NCBI GenBank assembly: GCA_005888595.1
Contig: VBAL01000011.1
Span: forward strand, 11,363 to 47,494
DNA length: 36,132 nt
Direction of reading: 5' to 3'
From: Candidatus Segetimicrobium genomatis
Lineage (GTDB): Bacteria; Sysuimicrobiota; Sysuimicrobiia; Sysuimicrobiales; Kaftiobacteriaceae
A program made the translations under genes and the position numbers. The notes beneath the pieces were generated by a model. That model did no database searches and was not told the origin of the DNA. It was given only the letters and a program-made list of their open reading frames with translations. Shown piece by piece: positions 15,025 to 25,082 of the stretch (positions are counted from its first letter, which is position 1; every line of letters starts with the position of its first letter).

Positions 15025-16203
15025 ATGCGCACCGTTGTCATCCTGAGCGCCGCCCGCACTCCGATCGGCCGCTTCCTCGGCGGCCTGGCGTCAATCCCTG
15101 CCCCCCGACTCGGGAGCATCGCCATCGCCGAGGCGCTGCGGCGCGCAGAGGTCCAAAAAGACCAGGTGGACGAGGCGATTGTTGGCAATGTGCTCAGCGC
15201 CGGCCTCGGGCAGGCGCCGGCGCGGCAGGCGGTGCTGTATGCCGGGCTCCCCGTCTCCGTTCCGGCGACGACCATCAACAAAATGTGCGGCTCGGGCCTG
15301 AAGGCGGCCATGCTGGCAGCCCACGCCATCGCGGCGGGCGATGCCGACGTCGTCGTGGCTGGTGGGATGGAGAACATGAGCGCGGCGCCCTACCTCCTGC
15401 CGCGGGCTCGCACCGGTTACAGGCTGGGCGATGACAAAATCGTCGATACCATCCTGAAGGACGGGCTGCTGGACGCCTATCAGAATCTACACATGGGCAA
15501 CTGCGCGGAAATCCTGGCACGCGAGTACCGGATCTCTCGGCAGGAGCAGGATGATTTCGCCCGCCGCAGTTACTCTCGAGCGCTTGGTGCTATGGACGGG
15601 GGCAAGTTTGCTCAGGAGATCGTGCCCGTGGAGATCTCTGGTGCGAAGGGCGCGCCGCAGCTCGTCGCAGAAGACGAAGAGCCGCGCCGCGTCGACTTCG
15701 ACAAGCTCTCCACGCTGCGACCTGCCTTTGAGGAGGGTGGCACCGTGACGGCGGGCAACGCCAGTAGCATCAGCGACGGTGCGGCAGCCGTGGTGCTGGC
15801 CGCCGAGGACGTGGCCCAGCGCCGGGGATGGAAGCCCCTGGCCCGGATCGTGGGGCAGGCCGGCGCGGCGATGGCACCGGAATGGTTCACCATCGCCCCC
15901 GCACAGGCCACGAAACGCCTGCTCGAGAAGGTGGGCTGGCGGAAAGAGGATGTGGATCTGTTTGAGATCAACGAAGCATTTTCCGCCGTTGTCCTCGGCG
16001 TGTGCCGTGATCTCGGCATCTCCCTCGATCGCGTCAACGTCCACGGCGGTGCGGTCGCGCTGGGCCACCCCATCGGGTGCAGCGGCGCCCGTATCCTGAC
16101 CACGCTGCTGTACGCCATGCCCCGCTACGAGGCGCGACGCGGCGTAGCCGCCATCTGTCTCGCCGGCGGCGAGGCTGTGGCCGTGGCGGTCGAGCGGCTC
16201 TGA
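15025..16203 (+). CDS. Acetyl-CoA acetyltransferase / degradative thiolase
   Basis: 392 residues with a complete thiolase active site: C88 in NKMCGSGLKA, H348 in ALGHPIGCSG and C378 in CLAGGEA. NEAFSAV and GGTVTAGNASSISDGAAA are also canonical. It makes or splits acetoacetyl-CoA or longer 3-ketoacyl-CoA, and would close the beta-oxidation cycle served by the acyl-CoA dehydrogenase and the 3-hydroxyacyl-CoA dehydrogenase elsewhere in the window. The usual final block is CIGGGMG; here it is CLAGGEA, a modest deviation. It faces away from the cupin-lysA run across a 200-nt spacer and precedes the transporter gene by 10 nt. Confidence 0.95.
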   Translation: MRTVVILSAARTPIGRFLGGLASIPAPRLGSIAIAEALRRAEVQKDQVDEAIVGNVLSAGLGQAPARQAVLYAGLPVSVPATTINKMCGSGLKAAMLAAHAIAAGDADVVVAGGMENMSAAPYLLPRARTGYRLGDDKIVDTILKDGLLDAYQNLHMGNCAEILAREYRISRQEQDDFARRSYSRALGAMDGGKFAQEIVPVEISGAKGAPQLVAEDEEPRRVDFDKLSTLRPAFEEGGTVTAGNASSISDGAAAVVLAAEDVAQRRGWKPLARIVGQAGAAMAPEWFTIAPAQATKRLLEKVGWRKEDVDLFEINEAFSAVVLGVCRDLGISLDRVNVHGGAVALGHPIGCSGARILTTLLYAMPRYEARRGVAAICLAGGEAVAVAVERL

Positions 16204-16213
16204 TCCCGAGCGC

Positions 16214-17467
16214 GTGTCTGCGGCCGCCCTGTTCACACTTGTACTGCTGATCGCTGCCGCCGCGGCGTTTGCCGCAGGCCGCTGGCGGCCCGATGCGGTT
16301 GCCCTGCTTGCGCTCCTCGCGTTGCTGGTCTCCGGCACCGTCTCCCTGAACACGGGACTCGCCGGATTCGGATCGCCGGCCCTCATCGCCATGGCTGCGG
16401 TGTTTGTCCTCAGCGCGGGGCTGGAACGGACCGGCGTGGCGACCAGACTCGGGCGGCGCGTACTCGCGCTGGCCGGGCCCAGCGAACTCCGGTTGACGGT
16501 GGCCTTCGTGCTGACCGCCGGCTTGCTGTCCGGCGTGATGAACAGCATCGGGGCTATGGCGGTGTTGCTGCCGGCAGCCATCGCGGCCGCGCGCGAAGCG
16601 AGGATCAGTCCTTCACGCCTGCTCCTGCCGCTTGCGCTGGGCACGCGGCTGGGCGGCAACCTCACGCTGATCTCGGGCCCCAGCAACCTCATCGCCAGTG
16701 ACGCCCTGGTCCAGCGCGGCCTGCCGCCGTTTGGATTCTTCGAGTTCCTTCCCGTGGGCGGAACGTTTCTGCTGGCAGGGCTGGCCTTCATCGCGCTGGT
16801 CGGACGCAAGTGGCTCCCCGATGCCCCGCTGCGCGAAACCCCGCGCCCCGAGAATTTGGCACACGTGCATGCCGCACGGCAGCGTACGGAACTGGCCCCA
16901 TGGGCGCTGTTCTCGGTGGCCCTGCTGATTGCAGCCAGCACTGCAGGTGTCTCCATTGCTGTGGCGACCCTGCTGGCTGCAGGCCTTGTGGTGATCTCAG
17001 GCTGCGTGACAATGGAAGAGATCTACCAGGCTGTGGACTGGCGGGCTCTCGTGTTCATGGGAGCCATCCTGCCGTTGGGGATGGCGCTGTCGGACACCGG
17101 CGCCGCGGCGAGTCTCAGCGACGCCGTGCTCCGGGCATTGGGAGCCAGCAAACTCGCTGCGCTGGCGGTGATGCTGGCCATTGCGATCGGGCTGAACCAG
17201 GTCATGCCCAGCGTGGCCGCGACCGCCGTGCTGGCCCCGCTTGCCATTCACGCCGCCGCCGGTGTCAGCGCCAACCCTCACGCGTACGTTATGGCGGTGA
17301 TCGCCGGCACCGGCACGACTTTCACGCCTATAAGCAATCCGGTAAACCTCCTGGTGATGGGGCCGGGCGGGTATCAAATGAAGGATTATGTGCGGATCGG
17401 CCTGCCACTGGCAGTCCTGTTAGGGCTCGTCAGCATCCTGTTGATCCCTGTGGTCTGGCCCCTTTAG
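16214..17467 (+). CDS. SLC13/DASS-type anion (di- or tricarboxylate) transporter, short form
   Basis: 417 residues, about eleven hydrophobic segments. The two inverted family signatures are visible: MNSIGAMAVLLPAAIAAAR with LALGTRLGGNLTLISGPSNL, and later LNQVMPSVAATAVLAPLAIH with IAGTGTTFTPISNPVNLLVMGPGGY. These hairpins form the sodium and carboxylate sites in SLC13 proteins. The two TrkA-C regulatory domains found in the long bacterial members are absent; only a ~30-residue hydrophilic linker sits between the halves. The start is a GTG 10 nt after the thiolase stop, with a weak ribosome site. Uptake of a dicarboxylate or short organic acid would suit the catabolic genes, but this is inferred. 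Its 3' end overlaps trmI by 48 nt. Confidence 0.85.
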   Translation: MSAAALFTLVLLIAAAAAFAAGRWRPDAVALLALLALLVSGTVSLNTGLAGFGSPALIAMAAVFVLSAGLERTGVATRLGRRVLALAGPSELRLTVAFVLTAGLLSGVMNSIGAMAVLLPAAIAAAREARISPSRLLLPLALGTRLGGNLTLISGPSNLIASDALVQRGLPPFGFFEFLPVGGTFLLAGLAFIALVGRKWLPDAPLRETPRPENLAHVHAARQRTELAPWALFSVALLIAASTAGVSIAVATLLAAGLVVISGCVTMEEIYQAVDWRALVFMGAILPLGMALSDTGAAASLSDAVLRALGASKLAALAVMLAIAIGLNQVMPSVAATAVLAPLAIHAAAGVSANPHAYVMAVIAGTGTTFTPISNPVNLLVMGPGGYQMKDYVRIGLPLAVLLGLVSILLIPVVWPL

Positions 17468-18286
17468 TCCAGCGCTCGCTGTTCCCTGTTCGCCGCCCGC
17501 TGTTCGCTGCTCGACCCGGCGCGCCGTCGTTATGAACGCCGTGTGTGCGACCATGCGGTGCGCCGGGCGTACGCTGGCCCCTTCAATGTTCCAGGGCCGG
17601 ACCAGCGTCTCAAACGTTTCTACCATGGCAAACGCGCCCGACTGCCGCAGTGACTCCACCATCCGTACCGCCTGCGGGACCGTCGGGACGTACGATGCCA
17701 GGACGCCGCCCTGCCGCAGCGCCGTCACGGCGTGGTGGACAACCCGCCAGGGCTCTGGAACATCGAGGATAATGCGATCGAGCCCCCCATCGGGAATACT
17801 CTCGTAGATATCGTGCGCGCGCGTCACCAGCTGGTCGCTCGATCCCAGGTAGCGACCGATATTCTGCGCGGCCAGCCGACTAAAGTCTTCGCGGACCTCA
17901 TAGGAGAACACCCTGCCCTCCGGCCCCACCGCACGCAGCAACGTCATCGTCAGCGCGCCCGACCCGGTCCCGGCCTCCAGCACTGTCGCGCCCGGATAGA
18001 TGTCCGCGGCGAGAAGGATCGCGCTCAGGTCTTTTGGGTAGATGATTTGGGCCCCGCGAGGCATCGCCAGCACAAACTCGGCCAGGGTGGCACGGACCAT
18101 CAGAAACGTCTCCCCGCGGGTTGTGCCTACGGGCCGCCCCTCCAGCGTCCCGATGAGGTCATCGTGTGGCAGCTTTCCTCCGCGCAGATCCGAAACGGTA
18201 CCGGCGCGCAGGACAATCAAGTAGCGGCGATCCTTCCGATCAATCAGGAGAACAGGTTCGCCATCTTTCAGAGAACCGGATCTCAT
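17420..18286 (-). CDS. trmI: tRNA (adenine-58-N1)-methyltransferase TrmI
   Basis: 288 residues. The N-terminal beta domain (DGEPVLLIDRKDRRYLIVLR) and the Rossmann methyltransferase core (YPKDLSAILLAADIYPG, then VLEAGTGSGALTMTLLRAVG, the S-adenosylmethionine motif, and LDRIILDVPEPWRVV) are as in TrmI. It methylates A58 in the T-loop of tRNA as a tetramer. Conservation ends near MVAHTAFITTARR. The last ~33 residues (EQRTAGGEQG...) are translated from the 7-nt array at 17471-17512 and from antisense of the transporter gene, so its original stop seems to have been lost or displaced. Confidence 0.93.
   Translation of the reverse strand: MRSGSLKDGEPVLLIDRKDRRYLIVLRAGTVSDLRGGKLPHDDLIGTLEGRPVGTTRGETFLMVRATLAEFVLAMPRGAQIIYPKDLSAILLAADIYPGATVLEAGTGSGALTMTLLRAVGPEGRVFSYEVREDFSRLAAQNIGRYLGSSDQLVTRAHDIYESIPDGGLDRIILDVPEPWRVVHHAVTALRQGGVLASYVPTVPQAVRMVESLRQSGAFAMVETFETLVRPWNIEGASVRPAHRMVAHTAFITTARRVEQRTAGGEQGTASAGLKGPDHRDQQDADEP
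17471..17512. repeat. Single-armed 7-nt array (GCTGTTC) at the convergent transporter/trmI end
   Basis: Six contiguous heptamers: AGCGCTC, GCTGTTC, CCTGTTC, GCCGCCC, GCTGTTC, GCTGCTC. It begins 4 nt after the transporter stop. No inverse partner arm was found. The trmI frame reads through it. Confidence 0.6.
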
Positions 18287-18294
18287 GGCCAGCC

Positions 18295-18361
18295 TAAAGA
18301 ATCCATTGGATCTACTCGAGCAATTGATTCAAGAGATTCAATAGATTCAAGGGATTGCACT
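18295..18361. repeat. Inverted 9-nt array (GATTCAAGA) between mcmA2 and trmI
   Basis: Right arm 18326-18361 is four nonamers: GATTCAAGA, GATTCAATA, GATTCAAGG, GATTGCACT. Left arm 18295-18312 is two inverse nonamers: TAAAGAATC, CATTGGATC. The mcmA2 stop TAA begins at the next base (18362-18364). Confidence 0.75.
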
Positions 18362-18775
18362 TTAGGCCTTCACGCCGTGGGGTTTGACGTGCTCCCGCAC
18401 CCAGCGCACGATGACGTCCAGCGACGTGCCTGGCGGGAAGATCTCGCTGATGCCACTGGTCTTAAGGGCGGAGATATCTTCCTCCGGAATGATCCCACCG
18501 GCGAAGACCACGATCTCGCCGCCGCGCTTCTGCCGCAGCAGGTCCATCAGGCGAGGCAGCAGCGTCATGTGGGCGCCTGAGAGGATGGACAGCCCGACGG
18601 CATCAGCATCTTCCTGAATCGCCGCATTCGCGATCATCTCGGGGGTCTGGTGCAGCCCAGTGTAGATAACTTCGAAGCCCGCGTCGCGCAGGGCGCGCGC
18701 CACGACCTTTGCTCCTCGGTCGTGACCATCCAGCCCGGGCTTGGCGATGACAATACGGATCTTCGAGTCAGGCAT
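18362..18775 (-). CDS. mcmA2: Methylmalonyl-CoA mutase, B12-binding small subunit
   Basis: 137 residues consisting only of a cobalamin-binding Rossmann domain. It starts [20 protein letters not shown], where H18 of DGHDRG is the axial cobalt ligand (DxHxxG). [19 protein letters not shown] and [11 protein letters not shown] complete the B12 pocket. It pairs with the catalytic large subunit encoded 124 nt upstream to convert methylmalonyl-CoA to succinyl-CoA, the split arrangement seen in archaea and several bacterial phyla. The ATG at 18775 is used; a GTG directly before it at 18778 is also in frame. Its stop abuts the 9-nt array. Confidence 0.95.
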   Translation of the reverse strand: MPDSKIRIVIAKPGLDGHDRGAKVVARALRDAGFEVIYTGLHQTPEMIANAAIQEDADAVGLSILSGAHMTLLPRLMDLLRQKRGGEIVVFAGGIIPEEDISALKTSGISEIFPPGTSLDVIVRWVREHVKPHGVKA

Positions 18776-18793
18776 CACTACCTATTTTACTGC

Positions 18794-18894
18794 GGGACTG
18801 GGGATTAGGGACTAGGGACTGGTTACTGCACGCCTTCAAGGCGCCAGTGCCGCAAAAACGGGGCACCAGTCCCCAGTCCCTAGTCCCGTAGTGG
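18794..18894. repeat. Inverted 7-nt array (GGGACTR) between the two mutase subunit genes
   Basis: Left arm 18794-18828: GGGACTG, GGGATTA, GGGACTA, GGGACTG, GTTACTG. Right arm from 18867: CAGTCCC, CAGTCCC, TAGTCCC, then a degenerate unit. The 38-nt centre holds a small stem CGCCTT/AAGGCG. The large-subunit stop lies 5 nt outside the right arm. The unit is the same as at 20597-20693. Confidence 0.9.
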
Positions 18895-18898
18895 GTAT

Positions 18899-20587
<1,689 letters not shown>

Positions 20588-20596
20588 CTCAACTAC

Positions 20597-20693
20597 GGGA
20601 CTAGGGAATGGGGACTTGGGACTGGTGACAGCAAACTTCCAATCGGACCTTAGTGCTGAGGTTCATGCTCCCCAGTCCCTAGTCCCCAATCCC
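20597..20693. repeat. Inverted 7-nt array (GGGACTN) between etfA and mcmA1
   Basis: Left arm 20597-20631: GGGACTA, GGGAATG, GGGACTT, GGGACTG, GTGACAG. Right arm 20673-20693: CAGTCCC, TAGTCCC, CAATCCC. The 41-nt centre is unrelated to that of the sister array at 18794-18894. The etfA stop TAG (20679-20681) lies inside the right arm, and the last etfA codons are repeat-derived. Confidence 0.9.
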
Positions 20694-21683
20694 GCTCTTA
20701 ACTTTTTTCACGGCCTCCGTCAATTTCGGGATGATTTCGAACAGGTCCCCCACGACCCCCAGGTCGGCAACCTGGAACATGGGGGCATTGGGATCTCTAT
20801 TGATTGCGACGATGTACTTCGAGCCCGACATGCCGGCCAGATGCTGCGGAGCCCCCGAGATGCCGCAGGCGAGGTACACCTGGGGGCTGACCGTCTTCCC
20901 GGTCTGGCCGATCTCATAGTCGTGCGGAACCCACCCCGAGTCCACGGGGGGACGGGACGATCCGACTGCCGCTCCAAGCGCTCGCGCCAAATCGTCCAGG
21001 ATCGCGAAATTTTCCGGCGCCTTCATCCCCCGGCCACCGGAGACGATGACGTTGGCCTCAATCAGCGGGATCGTCTCCCGGTGGACGCTCTTGACCTCAC
21101 GGACCGAGGTCCGGATCGCCTTTCCATCGAGCTGCACCGGCCGCCGCCGAACCTCGGGCTGCCGGGGGGAATCCGCATCCGGCAACGGATACATCGCGGG
21201 CAGCACCACGGCGATGCACGGACCGCCGCCGGTAACCCGCACCGTTCCGATCGCTTTTCGTGTGTACATCGGGCGGGTGGCCAGCAGCTTGCCATCGCGC
21301 CAGCCCAGTGTGGTGCAGTCGGTGACGATCCCCGCGCCCAGCCGCGCCGCCACGCGCGGCGCCAGGTCGCGTCCCTGCGCTGTGGATCCGACCAAGACAA
21401 TCGCCGGAGACTCCGCCCGCACCGCGTCGGCCAGCACCGCAGCGTGTCCATCGGTCGTGTAGGGGTGCAGCAGCGGATGTTCGGCAGTGTAGATGATGTC
21501 TGCTCCCCGCGGCCCGACGGCGGCGATCACCCGGTCGATCTTGGAACCCGGCACGAATGCGACGACGTTACCGCCCAGCGCGGTGGAGAGGGAACGCGCA
21601 CAGCTCAGCAACTCCAAGCTGACCTTCTTCGGCGCTGCCTGTGCATGTTCGATGTAGACCCAGATATCGGCGCCCATGGTCAC
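20679..21683 (-). CDS. etfA: Electron transfer flavoprotein alpha subunit
   Basis: 334 residues. The C-terminal FAD domain is clear: [80 protein letters not shown]. It accepts electrons from acyl-CoA dehydrogenase together with EtfB and passes them to the quinone pool through an oxidoreductase not seen here. The GTG at 21683 overlaps the etfB stop by 4 nt; the ATG at 21677 is an alternative. The last five residues (SGIGD) and the TAG stop come from the heptamer array. The family end is normally at about this point, so function should be intact. Confidence 0.96.
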   Translation of the reverse strand: MTMGADIWVYIEHAQAAPKKVSLELLSCARSLSTALGGNVVAFVPGSKIDRVIAAVGPRGADIIYTAEHPLLHPYTTDGHAAVLADAVRAESPAIVLVGSTAQGRDLAPRVAARLGAGIVTDCTTLGWRDGKLLATRPMYTRKAIGTVRVTGGGPCIAVVLPAMYPLPDADSPRQPEVRRRPVQLDGKAIRTSVREVKSVHRETIPLIEANVIVSGGRGMKAPENFAILDDLARALGAAVGSSRPPVDSGWVPHDYEIGQTGKTVSPQVYLACGISGAPQHLAGMSGSKYIVAINRDPNAPMFQVADLGVVGDLFEIIPKLTEAVKKVKSGIGD

Positions 21684-22471
21684 AGCACTTTCGCCTCGTC
21701 CTTCAAGAATGCCAGGATCGCGGCCACCGCCTGCTCCGTATCGCCTTCCACGATCCGGCCGGCTTTTCGCGCCGGCGGCGGAGATAGACGCACCAGGGCC
21801 GTCCTGGCTGCGGCGACCCCCACCTCAGCCGCGGTGAGCCCCAGATTCTCCAGCGTCAAGATTTTGATCTCTTTTCGCTTGGCCTTCATGATGCCCGGAA
21901 GCGACGGATAGCGCGGTTCGTTGAGACTGCGTTCCACGGTCAGCAACGCGGGAAACGGCACCGCCACCACCTCCACGCCGCCTTCCACCTCGCGGTGCAC
22001 GACGGCGCCCGTACCAGCGGCGTCCACCTCCAGGTGTGCAACGGCGGTCGCCTGCGGCAGGCCCAGATACTCGGCGAGCGCGGCCCCAATGGTGGCCGCA
22101 TTGTCATCGGTGCTGAGCTTCCCGCAAATCACGGCATCGTGCGGCAGTGTCTTGATTACGGCCGCGAGCACGCGGGCGATGCCGAGGTGATCGGCGCCGT
22201 TCAGAGCAGGGTCGCTGACCAGAACCGCGTCATCGGCCCCCATCGCCAGCCCGGTCCGCAACGCTTCCCTCGCCCGCTCAGGGCCGACGCTGACCAGGGT
22301 CACCGTACCGCCGAACTGCTCCCGCAGCCGCAGGCCGGCCTCGGTCGCATGCTCATCGTAGTAGTTCATCACCAGGGTCAGACCCGTCTCGTCGATCCCG
22401 CTACCGTCCGGGGTGATCCGGATTGGGGCTTCTGTGTCCGGTACCTGTTTGACGCAGACAACGATGTTCAC
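21680..22471 (-). CDS. etfB: Electron transfer flavoprotein beta subunit
   Basis: 263 residues: MNIVVCVKQVPDTEAPIRI at the N-terminus, then MNYYDEHATEAGLRLRE, SVGPERAREALRTGLAMGAD, ICGKLSTDDNAATIGAALAE and the recognition-loop signature ERSLNEPRYPSLPGIMKAKR (L and surrounding residues dock into the dehydrogenase). It binds AMP and forms the heterodimer with EtfA. The start is GTG with GGAGCG a few bases upstream. The acyl-CoA dehydrogenase gene lies upstream on the same strand, so acd-etfB-etfA is probably one transcription unit interrupted only by a repeat array. Confidence 0.96.
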   Translation of the reverse strand: MNIVVCVKQVPDTEAPIRITPDGSGIDETGLTLVMNYYDEHATEAGLRLREQFGGTVTLVSVGPERAREALRTGLAMGADDAVLVSDPALNGADHLGIARVLAAVIKTLPHDAVICGKLSTDDNAATIGAALAEYLGLPQATAVAHLEVDAAGTGAVVHREVEGGVEVVAVPFPALLTVERSLNEPRYPSLPGIMKAKRKEIKILTLENLGLTAAEVGVAAARTALVRLSPPPARKAGRIVEGDTEQAVAAILAFLKDEAKVL

Positions 22472-22482
22472 GATGCGCTCCA

Positions 22483-22580
22483 GTGATGAGTGATTGGAGA
22501 TTCGCGATTCGCTAAGGGCAAAACCCCCGGTCTGCCATCCGCGTATCTGAACGAATCACTAATCACGAATCACCAATCAC
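22483..22580. repeat. Inverted 7-nt array (GTGATTC family) between acyl-CoA dehydrogenase and etfB
   Basis: Left arm 22483-22510: GTGATGA, GTGATTG, GAGATTC, GCGATTC. Right arm 22553-22580: GAATCAC, TAATCAC, GAATCAC, CAATCAC. The centre is 42 nt. The dehydrogenase stop TGA (22563-22565) lies in the second right-arm unit, and its last six residues (NVIGDS) are encoded by the array. Confidence 0.9.
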
Positions 22581-23723
22581 ATTTTTGCCGAGCACGTGGC
22601 GTGCGATCACGAGCCGTTGGACCTCCGAAGTTCCCTCATAGATCTCGGTGATCTTCGCATCACGGAAGTAACGTTCCACCGGGTAGTCCTGGTTATAGCC
22701 GTATCCCCCGAAGATCTGTATCGCTTTGTGAGTGGTCCACATCGCTGTTTCCGAGGCGAACAGTTTCGCCATGGACGCTTCCCTCGTGTACCGCGTCCCC
22801 TGCTGCCGAAGGTACGCGGCCCGAAGCATCAGCAGGCGCGCCGCATCGGTGCGCGTGGCCATATCTGCGAGCATCCATTGAATGGCCTGGAACTCCCCGA
22901 TGGACCGGCCGAACTGCTGCCGGCTCGCGGCATAGGCCGTGGCTTCTTCCAAGGCCGCCCGCGCGATGCCGACCGCCTGCGCGGCAATCCCCAGCCGCCC
23001 GCCGTCGAGGGTGCTGAGCGCGATCTTCCCGCCGGTCCCGGGCTCGCCCAGCAGGTTGGATGCGGGCACACGGCAGTCGTCCAGCACGATCTCAGCCGTG
23101 GAGGAACACTTGATGCCCAGTTTCTTTTCGACCTTGCCCACCGAGATGCCGGGGAATCGCTTTTCGACGATAAACGCCGAGATCCCGCGGGCGCCGGGCT
23201 CAGGTCCTGCGCGCGCGTACGCGATGCAGATGTCGGCCTCGACGCCGTTGGTCACAAATATTTTCGTCCCCCGCAGGACCCACTCGCCGCCATCACGCCG
23301 CGCACTCGTCTGCAGTGACATGGCATCCGAGCCATAGGCGGGCTCGGTCAGACAGTAGCAACCCAGCGACGCGCCGGAGCATAGCCGGGGCAAGTAGCGT
23401 CGCTTTTGTTCCTCTGTGCCAAAGTGCGCGATCGGGTCGCAGACCAGGGAGTTGTTGACCGTAATGATCGTCTGCACTCCCGCCGACGCTCGTGCCAGTT
23501 CTTCTTGCACCAGGACGTAGCTGACGGCGTCTACGCCGGCGCCACCGAACCGTTCGGGCACCATCATGCCCATCAAGCCGAGCGCGGCCGCCTTCTGGAT
23601 GATCTCCGCCGGAAAGGTCGGGGAGTGGTCCAGCGCCGCGGCGCGCGGGAGAATTTCTCTCGTCGCGAACTCGCGCACCGTGGCCTGGATCATCCGGTGT
23701 TCGTCCGTCAGCTGAAAGTCCAT
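22563..23723 (-). CDS. Acyl-CoA dehydrogenase (short/medium-chain type)
   Basis: 386 residues, the normal length. MDFQLTDEHRMIQATVREFA opens the helical domain. CYCLTEPAYGSDAMSL and GTKIFVTNG are FAD contacts. RQQFGRSIGEFQAIQW and IFGGYGYNQDYPVERYFRDA are dimer and FAD signatures. The catalytic base is the Glu of IYEGTSEVQR (about 363), the position used by short-chain and butyryl-CoA dehydrogenases. It introduces the 2,3-double bond and hands electrons to the ETF encoded next to it. The frame is open upstream to 24173, but that is antisense of the thiolase-like gene; the start at 23723 matches relatives. Its C-terminal NVIGDS tail and stop come from the heptamer array. Confidence 0.96.
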   Translation of the reverse strand: MDFQLTDEHRMIQATVREFATREILPRAAALDHSPTFPAEIIQKAAALGLMGMMVPERFGGAGVDAVSYVLVQEELARASAGVQTIITVNNSLVCDPIAHFGTEEQKRRYLPRLCSGASLGCYCLTEPAYGSDAMSLQTSARRDGGEWVLRGTKIFVTNGVEADICIAYARAGPEPGARGISAFIVEKRFPGISVGKVEKKLGIKCSSTAEIVLDDCRVPASNLLGEPGTGGKIALSTLDGGRLGIAAQAVGIARAALEEATAYAASRQQFGRSIGEFQAIQWMLADMATRTDAARLLMLRAAYLRQQGTRYTREASMAKLFASETAMWTTHKAIQIFGGYGYNQDYPVERYFRDAKITEIYEGTSEVQRLVIARHVLGKNVIGDS

Positions 23724-23767
23724 GCCCCCACAATCTTCCCAAATCGGCCCGGGAAATCCTAGGGGCG

Positions 23768-23782
23768 GAAGACGACGTCTTC
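23768..23782. promoter_or_regulatory. Operator-like palindrome in the divergent acd / thiolase-like spacer
   Basis: GAAGACG and CGTCTTC flank a single central A (15 nt). The site lies between the divergent starts of the acyl-CoA dehydrogenase (23723) and the thiolase-like gene (23847), where a TetR- or GntR-type fatty-acid regulator would be expected to bind. No regulator gene is in the window. Confidence 0.4.
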
Positions 23783-23805
23783 GCTCGTGATTGAGGCCAA
23801 CATAG

Positions 23806-23850
23806 GTGGATTGAGTAGATCGAGGAGATTGTGTAGATTGAGGAGTATGA
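23806..23850. repeat. Single-armed 9-nt array (GTAGATTGA) before the thiolase-like gene
   Basis: Contiguous nonamers: GTGGATTGA, GTAGATCGA, GGAGATTGT, GTAGATTGA, then GGAGTATGA, which contains the start ATG (23847-23849). The ribosome site GAGGAG is itself part of the array. One possible inverse unit, ACAATCTTC at 23730-23738, is seen; no full second arm. Confidence 0.65.
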
Positions 23851-24995
23851 GTGACCGCGTAGCCGTGGTTGGCGTCGGCGCAGTCCCGCCGCGCCCCCTC
23901 TCCGTCGACCGTTCCTATCGCGAATTGGGATTCGAATCCGCCACCCGTGCGTACGGCGACGCCGGCGTGACTCATCAGGACATCGAAAGTTTTATCAGCG
24001 TGTGTGAAGATTTCCACGAGGGCACGAGCATCACCGACGAGTACACACCAGACCAGCTGGGGGCCGTGCTGCAACCGGTTCACACGATCGCCGGCGACGG
24101 CCTGCAAGGCGTTGCCGCCGCGGTCATGCTCATCCGCACCGGGATCGCCGATCTGGTCGCGGTCGAAGCGCATTGCAAGACTTCAAACATCCTCACCCAC
24201 GAACAGGTCCTGGCGATGGCGCTGGATCCCACGTACGAACGTGCTCTGCGCGTCACCCCGCACTTTGTGGCCGGAATGGAGATGCGGCGATATCTGCACG
24301 AGACCGGCTCGTCAGAAGATGCCGTGGCGATGGTCGTGGTCAAGAACCGGCGTCACGCGCTTGGCAACCCGGTGGCCGCGTACGGCGGGATCCTCTCCCC
24401 CGACGACGTCCTGGCCTCGGCCGCGGTCTGTGAACCCCTGCGGGAGCTTGAGATCAGCCCGAACTCTGACGGTGCGGTCGTTCTCGTCCTGGCGTCAGAA
24501 GAGGCAGCGCGCCGTACGCCTAAACCGGTGTGGATCCGCGGGGTGGGATGGGCGTCGGGCACTCCCTGGCTCGCCGGACGCTCATGGGGTCAGGCGTCCT
24601 ACGCCGGCGTGGCGGCAGAGATGGCGTATCGGATGGCGGGCATCACTCAGCCAGACCGGGAGATTCGGTTCGCCGAGATCGATGACACGTACGCCTATAA
24701 GGAACTGCAGCACCTCGAAGCAGCACAACTGGCGCCACGCGCAGATGTGACCCGGATGGTCATGGAAGGAGAAACGAGGCGGGGCGGCCGGCTGCCGGTG
24801 AATCCTTCCGGCGGAAGCCTCGGCATGGGCTATTGCTTCGATGCGACCGCGCTCTACCGGACAGCAGAAGCAGTGCGTCAAATTCGGGGTGAAGCCGGCC
24901 GCGCGCAGGTCGCACAAGCGACGACGGGTCTGGTCGTCTCGTGGAGAGGAATTCCAACACAGAGCGGGGGCGCAATGGTGCTGAGTGCGGACTAA
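23847..24995 (+). CDS. Thiolase-fold protein lacking catalytic Cys and His (SCP2/Ltp2-like), first of a pair
   Basis: 382 residues with the overall thiolase fold: VAVVGVGAVP, FESATRAYGDAGVTHQDIE, LRELEISPNSDGAVVLVLAS, AEIDDTYAYKELQHLE and a C-terminal NPSGGSLGMGYCFDATALYR. The nucleophilic cysteine position is A82 (IAGDG where thiolases have CGSG), and the C-terminal histidine of GHPxG is Y329 (MGYCFD). A Claisen thiolase reaction is therefore unlikely. Such proteins are known to act with DUF35 partners, for example the Ltp2 retro-aldolases of steroid side-chain degradation, and two DUF35 genes lie downstream. The ATG at 23847 sits only 1 nt from GAGGAG; a TTG at 23838 is an alternative. Substrate unknown. 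Confidence 0.82.
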   Translation: MSDRVAVVGVGAVPPRPLSVDRSYRELGFESATRAYGDAGVTHQDIESFISVCEDFHEGTSITDEYTPDQLGAVLQPVHTIAGDGLQGVAAAVMLIRTGIADLVAVEAHCKTSNILTHEQVLAMALDPTYERALRVTPHFVAGMEMRRYLHETGSSEDAVAMVVVKNRRHALGNPVAAYGGILSPDDVLASAAVCEPLRELEISPNSDGAVVLVLASEEAARRTPKPVWIRGVGWASGTPWLAGRSWGQASYAGVAAEMAYRMAGITQPDREIRFAEIDDTYAYKELQHLEAAQLAPRADVTRMVMEGETRRGGRLPVNPSGGSLGMGYCFDATALYRTAEAVRQIRGEAGRAQVAQATTGLVVSWRGIPTQSGGAMVLSAD

Positions 24996-24999
24996 CGAA

Positions 25000-25069
25000 A
25001 TTGCGGATTGTGAATTGCGAATTGAAAAGCTGCGGTTCAATTCACAATTGACAATCCACAATTCGCAAT
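25000..25069. repeat. Inverted 7-nt array (ATTGNGA) between the two thiolase-like genes
   Basis: Left arm 25000-25027: ATTGCGG, ATTGTGA, ATTGCGA, ATTGAAA. Right arm 25035-25069: GTTCAAT, TCACAAT, TGACAAT, CCACAAT, TCGCAAT. Here the centre is only 7 nt, so the whole forms one tight hairpin. It starts 5 nt after the stop of the first gene. Confidence 0.9.
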
Positions 25070-25082
25070 CTGGTGAGGGTTC

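Noticed and set aside
23724-24173. N-terminal extension of the acyl-CoA dehydrogenase up to 24173
   Set aside because: The extension is antisense to the thiolase-like gene and crosses a 9-nt array; the ATG at 23723 matches the family start.
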